Below, one piece after another: positions 33,857 through 43,979 of a DNA stretch of 64,000 bases. Each line of letters opens with the position of its first letter. The stretch's first letter is position 1. The notes below the pieces were generated by a model that ran no database searches, was not told where the DNA came from, and was given only the letters and a program-made list of their open reading frames with translations. The DNA is taken from assembly GCF_009650765.1 (NCBI RefSeq), contig NZ_CP045740.1, positions 6,424,001-6,488,000 on the forward strand. The letters are read 5' to 3'. Made by a program: the position numbers and the translations under genes. Source of the stretch: Streptomyces sp. SUK 48 (lineage in GTDB: Bacteria > Actinomycetota > Actinomycetes > Streptomycetales > Streptomycetaceae).

Positions 33857-35623
33857 GTGGCAGCCCACGACGACGACATGAACCGCGGCATCCGCCCGGG
33901 ACGCGGGTCCGACGACCCGGCCGGGCAGATCGCCTATCTCGAGCAGGAGATCGCCGTCCTGCGCCGCAAGCTCGCCGACTCTCCGCGACACACGAGGATT
34001 CTCGAAGAGCGGATCGTCGAGCTGCAGACGAACCTGGCCGGCGTGTCCGCCCAGAACGAACGACTGGCCAACACCCTCCGCGAGGCCCGCGACCAGATCG
34101 TGGCCCTCAAGGAAGAAGTCGACCGGCTCGCCCAGCCGCCGGCCGGCTTCGGAGTCTTCCTGCAAGCCAACGAGGACGGCACCGCCGACATCTTCACCGG
34201 CGGCCGCAAGCTCCGCGTCAACGTCAGCCCCAGCGTCGAACTCGACGACATGCGGCGCGGCCAGGAAGTCATGCTCAACGAAGCGCTCAACGTGGTCGAG
34301 GCCATGCAGTACGAGCGCGTCGGCGACATCGTCACCCTCAAGGAGATCCTCGAGGACGGCGAACGCGCCCTCGTCCTCGGACACACCGACGAAGAACGAG
34401 TGGTCCGCCTCGCCGAACCCCTCCTCGACGTCACCATCCGACCCGGCGACGCCCTCCTGCTCGAACCCCGCTCCGGATACGTCTACGAAGTCGTACCCAA
34501 GAGCGAGGTCGAGGAGCTCGTCCTCGAAGAAGTCCCCGACATCGGCTACGAAGCCATCGGCGGCCTCGGCAACCAGATCGAGGCCATCCGCGACGCCGTC
34601 GAACTGCCCTACCTCTACCCCGACCTCTTCAAGGAGCACGAGCTGCGCCCGCCCAAGGGCGTCCTGCTCTACGGCCCCCCCGGCTGCGGCAAGACACTCA
34701 TCGCCAAGGCCGTCGCCAACTCCCTCGCCAAGAAGGTCGCCGAAGTCACCGGCCAGGCCGCCGGCAAGAGCTTCTTCCTCAACATCAAGGGACCCGAGCT
34801 CCTCAACAAGTACGTCGGCGAAACCGAACGCCAGATCCGCCTCGTCTTCCAGCGAGCCCGCGAGAAGGCAAGCGAAGGAACCCCCGTCATCGTCTTCTTC
34901 GACGAGATGGAGTCCCTCTTCCGCACCCGCGGCTCCGGCGTCAGCTCCGATGTCGAGAACACCATCGTCCCGCAGCTCCTCGCCGAGATCGACGGCGTCG
35001 AGGGCCTGCAGAACGTGGTCGTCATCGGCGCCTCCAACCGCGAGGACATGATCGACCCCGCCATCCTGCGCCCCGGCCGCCTCGACGTGAAGATCAAGAT
35101 CGAACGTCCCGACGCCGAGGCCGCCAAGGACATCTTCGGCAAGTACCTCACCGAGCGACTCCCCCTCCACACGGACGACCTCGGCGAACACAGCGGCGAC
35201 AAGAACGCCACGGTCCAGGCCATGATCCAGACCGCGGTCGAGCAGATGTACGCCGAATCCGAGGAAAACCGCTTCCTGGAAGTCACCTACGCCAACGGAG
35301 ACAAGGAAGTCCTCTACTTCAAGGACTTCAACTCCGGCGCCATGATCGAGAACATCGTCGGCCGCGCCAAGAAAATGGCCATCAAGGACTTCCTCGAAAA
35401 GACCCAGAAGGGCCTCCGCGTCTCCCACCTCCTCCAAGCATGCGTGGACGAGTTCAAGGAGAACGAGGACCTGCCCAACACCACCAACCCCGACGACTGG
35501 GCCCGAATCTCCGGAAAGAAGGGCGAACGGATCGTCTACATCCGCACCCTCATCACCGGAAAGCAGGGCGCGGACACCGGACGCTCCATCGACACGGTGG
35601 CGAACACCGGTCAGTACCTGTAA
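33857..35623 (+). CDS. arc: Proteasome-associated AAA ATPase Arc (Mpa)
   Basis: A 588-residue hexameric unfoldase that captures pupylated proteins and threads them into the 20S core. Order: N-terminal coiled coil (about 24-95) that binds Pup; two OB domains (about 96-225); AAA module with Walker A GPPGCGKT at 273-280 and Walker B VIVFFDE at 344-350, then the conserved N-R-E-D and arginine region. It ends in Q-Y-L, the C-terminal motif that docks in and opens the proteasome. GTG 33857 follows a GGAGGAGGTGAGG ribosome site. It precedes dop. Confidence 0.96.
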   Translation: MAAHDDDMNRGIRPGRGSDDPAGQIAYLEQEIAVLRRKLADSPRHTRILEERIVELQTNLAGVSAQNERLANTLREARDQIVALKEEVDRLAQPPAGFGVFLQANEDGTADIFTGGRKLRVNVSPSVELDDMRRGQEVMLNEALNVVEAMQYERVGDIVTLKEILEDGERALVLGHTDEERVVRLAEPLLDVTIRPGDALLLEPRSGYVYEVVPKSEVEELVLEEVPDIGYEAIGGLGNQIEAIRDAVELPYLYPDLFKEHELRPPKGVLLYGPPGCGKTLIAKAVANSLAKKVAEVTGQAAGKSFFLNIKGPELLNKYVGETERQIRLVFQRAREKASEGTPVIVFFDEMESLFRTRGSGVSSDVENTIVPQLLAEIDGVEGLQNVVVIGASNREDMIDPAILRPGRLDVKIKIERPDAEAAKDIFGKYLTERLPLHTDDLGEHSGDKNATVQAMIQTAVEQMYAESEENRFLEVTYANGDKEVLYFKDFNSGAMIENIVGRAKKMAIKDFLEKTQKGLRVSHLLQACVDEFKENEDLPNTTNPDDWARISGKKGERIVYIRTLITGKQGADTGRSIDTVANTGQYL

Positions 35624-35631
35624 AAGCAGGG

Positions 35632-35666
35632 CGGCTGCGGGTGCCCACCACGGGCACCCGCAGCCG
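35632..35666 (+). terminator. Terminator after arc
   Basis: A perfect 15-bp stem (35632-35646 with 35652-35666) lies 9 bp after the arc stop. It separates arc from dop, so dop needs its own promoter. Confidence 0.75.
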
Positions 35667-35735
35667 ACTGCTATTCCGGCCACGACCGGAGCAGGCAATG
35701 ACGCAAATGATCTCCCCACCAGCGCAAAGGCGTTC

Positions 35736-35741
35736 TAGGCT
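35736..35741 (+). promoter_or_regulatory. Possible -10 of the dop promoter
   Basis: TAGGCT is a good match to Streptomyces housekeeping -10 elements and lies 115 bp before dop, after the arc terminator. The -35 is unclear. Confidence 0.35.
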
Positions 35742-35855
35742 CTTTCCTACCGCCGAGTCGCGCAGTGCGGGCACGGGCACCGCACACGCACCGGAGCGCC
35801 AGCGGTACGTGAGCGGCACCCATCACCGAGGGCGCCGCCGGGCAAGGAGGGCCGC

Positions 35856-37367
35856 ATGACCGTACGGCGAGTAATGGGCATCGAGACGGAGTACGGCATC
35901 TCCGTCCCCGGCCATCCCAACGCCAATGCCATGCTCACCTCGTCCCAGATCGTCAACGCCTACGCGGCGGCGATGCACCGGGCCCGCCGGGCCCGCTGGG
36001 ACTTCGAGGAGGAGAACCCGCTGCGCGACGCGCGAGGCTTCGACCTCGCCCGGGAATCCGCCGACGCCAGCCAGCTCACCGACGAGGACATCGGCCTCGC
36101 CAACGTGATCCTCACCAACGGCGCGCGACTCTACGTCGACCACGCCCACCCCGAATACAGCGCCCCCGAGGTCACCAACCCCCGCGACGCCGTCCTGTGG
36201 GACAAGGCCGGCGAACGCATCATGGCCGAGGCCGCCGAACGAGCCGCCCAGCTCCCCGGCGCCCAGCCCATCCACCTCTACAAGAACAACACCGACAACA
36301 AGGGCGCCTCCTACGGCACCCACGAGAACTACCTCATGCGGCGCGAGACCCCGTTCTCGGACATCGTGCGCCACCTGACGCCCTTCTTCGTCTCCCGCCA
36401 GGTCTTCGCCGGCGCCGGCCGCGTCGGCATCGGCCAGGACGGCCACGAACACGGCTTCCAGCTGAGCCAGCGCGCCGACTACTTCGAGGTCGAGGTCGGC
36501 CTGGAGACCACCCTCAAGCGCCCCATCATCAACACCCGCGACGAACCCCACGCGGACGCCGAGAAGTACCGCCGCCTGCACGTGATCATCGGCGACGCCA
36601 ACCTCTCGGAGATCTCCACCTACCTCAAACTCGGCACCACCTCCCTGGTCCTCGCCATGATCGAGGACGGCTTCATCGCGGTCGACCTGGCCGTGGACCA
36701 GCCGGTCCGCACCCTCCACCAGGTCTCCCACGACCCCAGCCTCAAGCACCTGGTCACCCTTCGCAGCGGGCGCACACTCACCGCCGTACAGCTCCAGATG
36801 GAGTACTACGAGCTGGCCCGCAAATACGTCGAGGAACGCCACGGAGCCGACGCCGACGAGCAGACCAGGGACGTCCTCAGCCGCTGGGAGGACACCCTCA
36901 CCCGGCTGGAGAACGACCCCATGAGCCTCGCCGGCGAACTGGACTGGGTCGCCAAGCGCGAACTCATGGAGGGCTACCGCCGCCGCGACGACCTCGACTG
37001 GGACGCCGCCCGGCTGCACCTGGTCGACCTCCAGTACGCCGACGTACGGCCCGAGAAGGGCCTGTACAACCGCCTGGCGGCCCGCGGCCGGATGAAGCGC
37101 CTGCTGGACGAGTCCGAGGTCGAGCGGGCGCGCACCAAGCCGCCGGAGGACACCCGGGCGTACTTCCGCGGCCGCTGCCTGGAGCAGTACGCCGACGACG
37201 TCGCCGCGGCCAGCTGGGACTCGGTCATCTTCGACCTCCCCGGGCGGGACTCCCTCCAGCGCGTTCCAACCCTGGAACCGCTACGCGGAACGCGAAATCA
37301 CGTCAAAGAGCTCCTGGACCGCTGCCGTACCGCGGAAGACCTGGTCAGGGTCCTGTCGGGCGGGTGA
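35856..37367 (+). CDS. dop: Dop, depupylase / Pup deamidase
   Basis: A 503-residue homologue of glutamine synthetase and PafA. The ATP/Mg-binding start M-G-I-E-T-E-Y-G is at 7-14. The catalytic Asp is D95 in Y-V-D-H-A-H-P-E-Y. The Dop-specific loop, lacking in PafA, is present at about 42-78. Dop removes Pup from substrates and, where Pup ends in Gln, converts it to Glu. The Pup encoded just downstream already ends in Glu, so depupylation should be the main job here. Followed by a hairpin at 37400-37424. Confidence 0.95.
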   Translation: MTVRRVMGIETEYGISVPGHPNANAMLTSSQIVNAYAAAMHRARRARWDFEEENPLRDARGFDLARESADASQLTDEDIGLANVILTNGARLYVDHAHPEYSAPEVTNPRDAVLWDKAGERIMAEAAERAAQLPGAQPIHLYKNNTDNKGASYGTHENYLMRRETPFSDIVRHLTPFFVSRQVFAGAGRVGIGQDGHEHGFQLSQRADYFEVEVGLETTLKRPIINTRDEPHADAEKYRRLHVIIGDANLSEISTYLKLGTTSLVLAMIEDGFIAVDLAVDQPVRTLHQVSHDPSLKHLVTLRSGRTLTAVQLQMEYYELARKYVEERHGADADEQTRDVLSRWEDTLTRLENDPMSLAGELDWVAKRELMEGYRRRDDLDWDAARLHLVDLQYADVRPEKGLYNRLAARGRMKRLLDESEVERARTKPPEDTRAYFRGRCLEQYADDVAAASWDSVIFDLPGRDSLQRVPTLEPLRGTRNHVKELLDRCRTAEDLVRVLSGG

Positions 37368-37399
37368 GCGGGGCCGGGGAAGTACGCGGTGCGGTCCGT

Positions 37400-37424
37400 G
37401 GCGGCGGGTGGAAATCCCGCCGCC
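37400..37424 (+). terminator. Hairpin after dop
   Basis: A perfect 9-bp stem (37400-37408 with 37416-37424) and a 7-nt loop lie 33 bp after the dop stop. A TAGGGT (37490-37495) after it is a candidate -10 for pup. Confidence 0.55.
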
Positions 37425-37539
37425 CGGGAATCATCGAGATGGCCCCCGTACGTTGCATGAACTGCGGGGCCGATGTCGGACCCGGCTTGTAGGGTCTGAT
37501 CATCACCGATCGGCAGGCTAACTGAGCGGGGTGAGGGTT

Positions 37540-37758
37540 ATGGCAACCAAGGACACCGGCGGCGGCCAGCAGAAGGCCACACGGTCCACCGAAGAGGTCG
37601 AGGAGCAGGCGCAGGACGCCCAGTCCTCCGAGGACCTCAAGGAACGACAGGAGAAGCTGTCGGACGACGTGGACTCCGTCCTGGACGAAATCGATGATGT
37701 GCTCGAGGAGAATGCCGAGGACTTCGTGCGCTCCTTCGTTCAGAAGGGTGGAGAGTAG
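37540..37758 (+). CDS. pup: Pup, prokaryotic ubiquitin-like protein
   Basis: A 72-residue, largely disordered acidic protein that is linked through its C-terminal glutamate to lysines of target proteins. The central helix-forming segment (about 36-66, S-D-D-V-D-S-V-L-D-E-I-D-D-V-L) binds the Arc coiled coil. The C terminus reads F-V-Q-K-G-G-E, so the reactive Glu is encoded directly. ATG 37540 follows GTGAGGG. It is the first gene of a likely operon with the endonuclease gene and prcBA. Confidence 0.97.
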   Translation: MATKDTGGGQQKATRSTEEVEEQAQDAQSSEDLKERQEKLSDDVDSVLDEIDDVLEENAEDFVRSFVQKGGE

Positions 37759-37790
37759 ATTTCACCTTTGAATCGAAGGCTCTCCGGGGG

Positions 37791-38390
37791 ATGGGGTTGG
37801 AAAGCGAAGACAGCGTGAAACGTTGCCCGCGGTGCGCGCAGTACAGGCCGCGGGCCGCGTTCGCGCGGAACAAGGCGATGCCGGACGGGCTTCAGTGCTA
37901 CTGCCGAGAATGTGCTTCCAAGTACCATCAGGCCCGCCAACTGGCCAGGGGGAAGAACGTCCGCCCGCGGGTGGAGGCGCCTGAAGAGCACAAGTTCTGC
38001 CGTAGCTGCGGAGAAATCAAGCCGCACAGTGAATGGCATCGCAACGCAAGCGCGTCCGACGGCCTCTCGACGAGCTGCAAGGCATGTCGGGCGGTGAAGG
38101 GGCGCGCGGACCACCTCAAGCGTCAGTACGGCCTCACCGAAGCCGAGCGGGATGCGATGGTGGCCTCCCAGCGGGGCTTGTGCGTGATCTGCCTGAAGGC
38201 TCCGGCCGCACATGTGGATCACTGTCACAAGACGGGTAGGGTCCGTGGCGTACTGTGCTTCAACTGCAATTCGGCCATCGGCAAGTTGGGAGACGATCCC
38301 GACGCCGTACGCCGGGCCGCCGCCTATCTGGAAGGAAACTCGTGGAAGCCAATACTCGTGGCACCGGGCGTCTACCAGCTGCCTTCCTGA
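37791..38390 (+). CDS. Endonuclease VII-like HNH nuclease inside the pup-proteasome operon
   Basis: A 199-residue protein with two N-terminal zinc-ribbon-like modules (C-P-R-C/C-R-E-C and C-R-S-C/C-K-A-C). A C-terminal recombination endonuclease VII domain follows: C-V-I-C, the catalytic V-D-H-C-H-K-T-G near 142, then G-V-L-C-F-N-C-N. The phage enzyme cuts branched DNA; the role here is unknown. It starts 33 bp after pup and overlaps prcB by 49 bp. The ATG at 37791 has a poor ribosome site; GTG 37815 (V-K-R-C) is an alternative. Base composition is slightly less GC-rich than in neighbouring genes. Confidence 0.85.
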   Translation: MGLESEDSVKRCPRCAQYRPRAAFARNKAMPDGLQCYCRECASKYHQARQLARGKNVRPRVEAPEEHKFCRSCGEIKPHSEWHRNASASDGLSTSCKACRAVKGRADHLKRQYGLTEAERDAMVASQRGLCVICLKAPAAHVDHCHKTGRVRGVLCFNCNSAIGKLGDDPDAVRRAAAYLEGNSWKPILVAPGVYQLPS

Positions 38391-39186
38391 CGCCGGGATC
38401 CTCCTCCTTCATGGACTTCCTCGCCGGGCACCAGCCGGAGATGCTCCCCGGGAACCGGCAGCTGCCCCGACGCAGGGGGTGATCGAGGCGCCGCACGGCA
38501 CCACCATCGTGGCGGTCACCTTCCCCGGTGGCGTGGTGCTCGCCGGTGACCGCCGCGCGACCATGGGCAATGTGATCGCGCAGCGGGACATCGAGAAGGT
38601 GTTCCCGGCCGACGAGTACTCCGCGGTCGGCATCGCGGGCACCGCCGGTCTCGCCGTGGAGATGGTGAAGCTCTTCCAGCTGGAGCTGGAGCACTTCGAG
38701 AAGGTCGAGGGCGCCCAGCTGTCCCTGGAGGGCAAGGCCAACCGGCTGTCGACGATGATCCGTTCCAACCTCGGCATGGCCATGCAGGGCCTGGCCGTGG
38801 TGCCCCTGTTCGCGGGGTACGACGTGGACCGGGACAAGGGCCGGATCTTCTCGTACGACGTGACGGGCGGCCGTTCCGAGGAGCACGCCTTCGCGGCGAC
38901 GGGTTCGGGCTCGGTCTTCGCCCGGGGCGCGATGAAGAAGCTGTTCCGTGACGACCTGACGGAGGAGCAGGCCACCACGCTGGTGGTGCAGGCCCTCTAT
39001 GACGCGGCTGACGACGACTCGGCGACCGGTGGTCCCGATGTCGCCCGCCGGATCTACCCGATCATCACCGTGATCACCGAGGACGGTTTCCGCCGGCTCA
39101 CCGGGGAAGAGGCATCCGAGATCTCCCGTTCGGTGCTCCAGCGGCGCCTGGAGGAGCCGGACGGCCCCAAGGCCGCTCTGCTCTGA
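38342..39186 (+). CDS. prcB: Proteasome beta subunit PrcB, apparent frameshift in the propeptide
   Basis: The catalytic subunit of the 20S proteasome. The start is GTG 38342 (ribosome site AAGGAA), reading V-E-A-N-T-R as in S. coelicolor PrcB. After N-R-Q-L-P the frame shifts at a C4 run (38465-38468) and would stop at 38479-38481. One extra C restores [11 protein letters not shown] and a 53-residue propeptide. The mature chain starts at the nucleophile Thr (codon 38500) in [10 protein letters not shown] and has 228 residues, all intact. Either the sequence has an error or translation would have to begin inside, for example at GTG 38479. It is coupled to the endonuclease gene and precedes prcA. 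Confidence 0.88.
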
Positions 39187-39247
39187 GCGCCGCCCGGTTC
39201 TTGACGAAATGATCACAGTGACCATGACAGAAAGGGACGGATAACCG

Positions 39248-39997
39248 GTGTCGACGCCGTTCTATGTCTCACCTCAGCAGGCGATGGCCGACCGGGCGGA
39301 GTACGCCCGCAAGGGCATCGCTCGTGGCCGCAGCCTGGTGGTCATGCAGTACGCCGACGGCATCGTGTTCGTCGGCGAGAACCCGTCCCGCGCGCTGCAC
39401 AAGTTCAGCGAGATCTACGACCGGATCGGCTTCGCGGCGGCCGGTAAGTACAACGAGTACGAGAATCTGCGCATCGGCGGTGTCCGTTACGCCGATCTGC
39501 GTGGCTACACGTACGACCGGGACGATGTGACGGCCCGCGGTCTGGCCAATGTGTACGCCCAGACGCTGGGCACCATCTTCTCCTCGGCGGCCGAGAAGCC
39601 GTACGAGGTGGAGCTGGTGGTGGCGGAGGTGGGGGAGACCCCGGAGGGCGACCAGATCTACCGGCTGCCGCACGACGGTTCCATCGTGGACGAGCACGGT
39701 TCGGTCGCGGTGGGTGGCAACGCGGAGCAGATCAGCAACTTCCTGGACCAGCGGCACCAGGACGGGATGAGTCTGGCCGAGGCGCTGAAGCTGGCCGTGC
39801 AGGCGCTGTCGCGGGACACGAACGGCGGTGAGCGGGAGATTCCGGCGGAGCGCCTGGAGGTCGCGGTGCTGGACCGTACGCGGCCGCAGAAGCGGAAGTT
39901 CAAGCGGATCGTGGGCCGTCAGCTGGCGCGGCTGCTGGAGGCGGGCGGCGCGGCCGCGGTGTCGGGCGGCTCGGAGGAGTCCGACGACGCGGAGTAG
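39248..39997 (+). CDS. prcA: Proteasome alpha subunit PrcA
   Basis: A 249-residue structural subunit of the outer heptameric rings. The N-terminal segment [16 protein letters not shown] forms the gate and H0 helix. The alpha-type fold runs to about 225, with an Ala/Gly/Ser/acidic tail after it. It has no catalytic Thr. GTG 39248 follows AGAAAGGGACGG, 61 bp after prcB. A strong terminator follows. Confidence 0.96.
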   Translation: MSTPFYVSPQQAMADRAEYARKGIARGRSLVVMQYADGIVFVGENPSRALHKFSEIYDRIGFAAAGKYNEYENLRIGGVRYADLRGYTYDRDDVTARGLANVYAQTLGTIFSSAAEKPYEVELVVAEVGETPEGDQIYRLPHDGSIVDEHGSVAVGGNAEQISNFLDQRHQDGMSLAEALKLAVQALSRDTNGGEREIPAERLEVAVLDRTRPQKRKFKRIVGRQLARLLEAGGAAAVSGGSEESDDAE

Positions 39998-40020
39998 TCC
40001 GCCGTCTTCCTGGTTCTCGG

Positions 40021-40047
40021 GTGCCCCGGCCGTTTCGGCCGGGGCAC
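40021..40047. terminator. Bidirectional terminator prcA/lacI-type gene
   Basis: A perfect 11-bp stem (40021-40031 with 40037-40047) and a 5-nt loop lie between the convergent genes, 23 bp past prcA and 7 bp past the regulator stop. Confidence 0.8.
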
Positions 40048-40054
40048 TTCGCGT

Positions 40055-41077
40055 TCAGTCCCGGGGGGCCTGCGGGGGCGCGGTGGAGCCGCGTACGACG
40101 AGGTGGACGGGGATGTCGTCGCCCTGGGGTTCGTGGCCTTCCAGGACGGCGAGGAGGGCGTGCATGCCGCGTTCGCCGAAGCGTTCGGCGTCGAGGTGGA
40201 CGGTGGTGAGTTCGGGGTCGAGGGCGGTGGCGAGGGCGAGGTCGTCGAGGCCGGTGACGGAGAGGTCGTCGGGGATGCGCAGGCCGAGGCGGCGGGCGGC
40301 CTTGTAGGCGCCGGCGGCGAGTTTGTCGTCGTCGCAGACGATGGCGGTGGGGCGGGGTCCTGGGGTGGTGAGGGCGGTCTCGGTGGCGGTGCGGGCGTCT
40401 TCGATGGAGATGGGTGCGCGGGCGGTGCTGAGTTCGGTGCCGGGTGTGCCGGCGAGGCGGGTGGTGAGTGCGCGGGCGCGGGCTTCGAAGGTCCAGGAGG
40501 GTACGTCGGCGGCGAGGTGGAGGATGCGGCGGTGGCCGAGGCCGAGGAGGTGGTCGGCGACCTGGCGGATGCCGTCGGCGATGTCGAGGTTGACGGTGGC
40601 GGCGCCGGGGCTGGCGGTGGGGTCGCTGTCGAGCATGACGAGGGGGAGGCGGTCGCCGCGGATGGCGGTGAGGGCGTCGGCGGCCATGGAGGAGGCGAGG
40701 ACGCCGTCGAGGGCGGCCTGGGCGGAGGCGAAGGGGTCGCGGGCCGGGCCGATGCCTTCGGGGGAGGGGTAGAGGACGACGCCGAAGCCGTGCTGGGCGG
40801 CGACGCGGGCGGCGCCGGTGTAGACGCCGGCGAAGAATTCGGTGGTGAGGGCGGGGACGACGAGGAGGACGGTGCGGGTGTGGCCGAGGCGGAGGTTGCG
40901 GGCGGCGAGGTTGGGCCGGTAGTCGAGGGCGCGGGCGGCCTCGCGGACGCGTTCGGCGGTGGCCTCGGAGACGCGGCCGCGCCATTTGTCGCCGAGGACG
41001 AGGGAGACGGCGGCCTGGGAGACGCCGGCCGCGTGGGCCACGTCGCGGCTGGTGGGTCGCGTGCTGCTGCGTGCCAC
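40055..41077 (-). CDS. LacI-family transcriptional regulator
   Basis: A 340-residue repressor. The helix-turn-helix T-S-R-D-V-A-H-A-A-G-V-S-Q-A-A-V-S is at about 8-25, with a hinge helix near 50-60 (Y-R-P-N-L-A-A-R-N-L-R). A periplasmic-binding-protein-like sensor domain (65-335) follows. The inducer is unknown, probably a sugar-like molecule. It is divergent from an MFS transporter gene, the likely target, with paired TACGTA sites between them. This pair interrupts the pup-proteasome genes. Confidence 0.92.
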   Translation of the reverse strand: MARSSTRPTSRDVAHAAGVSQAAVSLVLGDKWRGRVSEATAERVREAARALDYRPNLAARNLRLGHTRTVLLVVPALTTEFFAGVYTGAARVAAQHGFGVVLYPSPEGIGPARDPFASAQAALDGVLASSMAADALTAIRGDRLPLVMLDSDPTASPGAATVNLDIADGIRQVADHLLGLGHRRILHLAADVPSWTFEARARALTTRLAGTPGTELSTARAPISIEDARTATETALTTPGPRPTAIVCDDDKLAAGAYKAARRLGLRIPDDLSVTGLDDLALATALDPELTTVHLDAERFGERGMHALLAVLEGHEPQGDDIPVHLVVRGSTAPPQAPRD

Positions 41078-41122
41078 GGGTGGGCCTGCTCCTTCGCCTG
41101 GACGCCTGAACAGCGCACATGG

Positions 41123-41151
41123 TACGTATGAGAGCGGAAGTTATACGTAAC
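41123..41151. promoter_or_regulatory. Paired TACGTA palindromes, putative LacI-type operator
   Basis: TACGTA occurs at 41123-41128 and 41144-41149, 21 bp apart, or two helical turns. The second lies within GTTATACGTAAC, whose outer arms GTTA/TAAC are also inverted. The sites fall in the 122-bp divergent promoter between the regulator and the MFS gene. Confidence 0.5.
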
Positions 41152-41199
41152 ACTTGGGGCGTCGAGGCGCCCGGTGCGAGCCACGGGAGGCGCCGCGAC

Positions 41200-42459
41200 A
41201 TGGCCACGGGTTATCTGGAGATACTCCGGGCGCGGCATGCGCTGCGGCTGCTGACGGGCACGTTGCTGGGCCGGTTGCCCAATGCGACGGCGGCGATCGC
41301 CCTGGTGCTGTTCGTGCGGGCGTCGGGCGGTACGTACAGCCTGGCGGGCGCGCTGGCGGCGGTGTACGGCGTCGCGAACGCGGTGGGGCAGCCGGTGCTG
41401 GGCCGGCTGGTGGATCTGTACGGGCAGCCGCGGGTGCAGCTGCCCGCGGCGGTGCTGGCGGCGTTGTCGATGACGGTGTTCGCGTTCGCGGGCACCGGTT
41501 CGCTGCCGGTGGCGTATGCGGCGGTGGCGGCCTCGGGGCTGTGCGCGCCGCCGCTGGAGGGCGGGCTGCGGGCGTTGTGGCCGTCGGTGCTGCGGGGTGA
41601 GGAGCAGGTGCACTCGGCGTACGCGATGGACGCGGTGGCGCAGGAGGTCATGTTCACGGTGGGGCCGCTGCTGGTGACGGTGTGCGCGGCGGTGTGGGAC
41701 GCGCGGGCGGCGCTGCTGGTGCTGAATGTGCTGGGGGTGCTGGGCGCGTTGTCGGTGGTGGTGTCGGCGCCGTCGCGGGCGTGGCGGTCGGCGCCGCGGG
41801 AGGCGCACTGGCTGGGTGCGCTGCGTTCGCCGGGGTTGCTGGTGCTGCTGGGGGCGTTCCTGTTCGTGGGGATGGCGCTGGGTTCGATCACGGTGGCGTC
41901 GGTGTCGTACGCGGACGCTCATGGCGGGGACGCGGTGTACGGCTGGTTGATGGCGGGGCTGGGGCTGGGTGCCCTGGTGGGTGGTTCGGTGTACGGGGCG
42001 CGGCAGTGGGCGGGGGTGCCGGAGCGGCGACTGCGGGTGCTGGTGGCGCTTCTGGCGGTGTGTTATCTGCCGTTGATGCTGATGCCGGGTGCGGTGGCGA
42101 TGGTGCTGCTGTCGGTGGTGTCGGGGGTGTTCCTGGCGCCGTGCATCGCGTGTGCGTTCATCCTGGTGGACCGGCACGCGCCGCGGGGGACGGTCACGGA
42201 GGCGTTCTCGTGGCTGGTGACGACGTTCACGGTGGGTGCGTCGGTGGGTACGGGCCTCGCGGGGCCGGTGGTCCAGGCCGGTGGCACGGTGTGGGGTTTC
42301 GCGGTGCCGGGTGCGGCGGGGGCGGTGTCGTTGCTGGTGTTGCTGGCGACGGGGCGGGTCCTCGCAGCTCCTGTGCGGGGCGCGGTGGTTGCGGCCTCAT
42401 CGGAAAATGATCCAAATCGTGCTGTCGAACCCCGTTTCAGCTCAACGGATCGGGCGTAA
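41200..42459 (+). CDS. MFS transporter
   Basis: A 419-residue inner-membrane protein with about 12 predicted helices. The conserved loop 2-3 motif appears as L-G-R-L-V-D-L-Y-G-Q-P-R near 67-78. The profile suggests a drug/metabolite exporter, but the substrate is unknown. ATG 41200 follows GGGAGG with a good spacer; an upstream ATG in the operator region is not used. It is divergent from the LacI-type regulator and ends 9 bp before pafA. Confidence 0.88.
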   Translation: MATGYLEILRARHALRLLTGTLLGRLPNATAAIALVLFVRASGGTYSLAGALAAVYGVANAVGQPVLGRLVDLYGQPRVQLPAAVLAALSMTVFAFAGTGSLPVAYAAVAASGLCAPPLEGGLRALWPSVLRGEEQVHSAYAMDAVAQEVMFTVGPLLVTVCAAVWDARAALLVLNVLGVLGALSVVVSAPSRAWRSAPREAHWLGALRSPGLLVLLGAFLFVGMALGSITVASVSYADAHGGDAVYGWLMAGLGLGALVGGSVYGARQWAGVPERRLRVLVALLAVCYLPLMLMPGAVAMVLLSVVSGVFLAPCIACAFILVDRHAPRGTVTEAFSWLVTTFTVGASVGTGLAGPVVQAGGTVWGFAVPGAAGAVSLLVLLATGRVLAAPVRGAVVAASSENDPNRAVEPRFSSTDRA

Positions 42460-42468
42460 TGTTCCCTC

Positions 42469-43830
42469 ATGGACCGCCGCATTTTCGGGCTGGAGAACGA
42501 GTACGGCGTCACGTGCACGTTCAGGGGACAGCGCCGCCTGTCGCCTGACGAGGTGGCGCGGTACCTCTTCCGCCGTGTCGTGTCATGGGGCCGCAGCAGC
42601 AATGTCTTTCTGCGGAACGGCGCCCGGCTGTATCTCGACGTGGGCTCACATCCGGAATACGCGACACCCGAGTGTGACAATGTGATCGAACTGGTCACCC
42701 ACGACAAGGCCGGCGAGCGCATTCTCGAGGGACTCCTGGTGGACGCGGAACGACGCCTGCACGAGGAGGGAATCGCGGGCGACGTCTACCTCTTCAAGAA
42801 CAACACCGATTCGGCGGGGAACTCGTACGGCTGCCATGAGAACTATCTGGTGGCGCGGCACGGCGAGTTCTCCCGGCTCGCGGACATTCTGATCCCGTTC
42901 CTGGTCACGCGGCAGTTGCTGTGCGGCGCGGGGAAGGTGCTGCAGACCCCGCGGGGTGCCGTGTACTGCGTGAGTCAGCGGGCCGAGCACATCTGGGAGG
43001 GCGTGTCGTCGGCGACGACGCGTTCCCGGCCGATCATCAACACCCGTGACGAGCCGCACGCGGACGCGGAGCGCTACCGCCGGCTGCATGTCATCGTGGG
43101 CGACTCGAACATGTCGGAGACGACGATGCTGCTGAAGGTCGGGGCGACCGACCTGGTGCTGCGGATGATCGAGGCGGGCACGGTGATGCGTGATCTGACC
43201 CTGGAGAACCCGATCCGGGCGATCCGCGAGGTCAGTCATGACATCACGGGGCGGCGCAAGGTGCGTCTGGCCAGTGGCCGGGAGGCGTCGGCGCTGGAGG
43301 TGCAGCGCGAGTACTTCGACAAGGCGGTGGACTTCTGCGACCGCCGCGGGATCCGTACGGGGACGGTCGAGCGGGTCCTGGAGCTGTGGGGCCGGACCCT
43401 GGACGCGATCGAGTCGGAGGAGCTGGACCGGATCGAGACCGAGATCGACTGGGTGATGAAGTACAAGCTCATCGAGCGGTACCGGGCCAAGCACAACATG
43501 ACGATGTCGCATCCGCGGGTCGCGCAGATAGACCTCGCGTATCACGACATCCACCGTCGGCGCGGGTTGTACTACCTGCTGGAGAAGAAGGGTCAGGCGG
43601 CGCGCGTCTGCGATGACGTGCGGATCTTCGAGGGCAAGTCGGTTCCGCCGCAGACGACTCGGGCGCGGCTGCGCGGTGACTTCATCCGGCGGGCGCAGGA
43701 GCAGCGCCGGGACTTCACGGTGGACTGGGTGCATCTGAAGCTCAACGACCAGGCGCAGCGGACCGTGTTGTGCAAGGACCCGTTCCGTTCGGTGGACGAC
43801 CGGGTGGAGAAGCTGATCGCCGGAATGTAG
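42469..43830 (+). CDS. pafA: PafA, Pup-protein ligase
   Basis: A 453-residue glutamine-synthetase-like ligase that activates the C-terminal Glu of Pup with ATP and attaches it to substrate lysines. The N-terminal I-F-G-L-E-N-E-Y-G (5-13) binds ATP/Mg, and the catalytic base is D57 in [10 protein letters not shown]. It lacks the Dop loop. The C-terminal domain (about 385-453) is complete. TAATGT (42457-42462), overlapping the MFS stop, may be a -10 giving a nearly leaderless mRNA; no ribosome site is visible. Confidence 0.96.
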   Translation: MDRRIFGLENEYGVTCTFRGQRRLSPDEVARYLFRRVVSWGRSSNVFLRNGARLYLDVGSHPEYATPECDNVIELVTHDKAGERILEGLLVDAERRLHEEGIAGDVYLFKNNTDSAGNSYGCHENYLVARHGEFSRLADILIPFLVTRQLLCGAGKVLQTPRGAVYCVSQRAEHIWEGVSSATTRSRPIINTRDEPHADAERYRRLHVIVGDSNMSETTMLLKVGATDLVLRMIEAGTVMRDLTLENPIRAIREVSHDITGRRKVRLASGREASALEVQREYFDKAVDFCDRRGIRTGTVERVLELWGRTLDAIESEELDRIETEIDWVMKYKLIERYRAKHNMTMSHPRVAQIDLAYHDIHRRRGLYYLLEKKGQAARVCDDVRIFEGKSVPPQTTRARLRGDFIRRAQEQRRDFTVDWVHLKLNDQAQRTVLCKDPFRSVDDRVEKLIAGM

Positions 43831-43979
43831 CCGTCCGGCTGGTCGTGGTGGGTGTGGCGTCGTGGTGATGGTGTGCCGCGGCGCCACACGCGCGTCGTGC
43901 GTTTCGTGTGCGGCGCCCGTGTCGGTCGTAGAGTTGCGCGCACGTCATCCGCAAGACCGACCGATTACGAGGCTCTTCC

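Noticed and set aside
37439..37492. A 17-codon frame with C-x-x-C between dop and pup
   Set aside because: Very short and without a ribosome site; it overlaps the possible pup -10 element.
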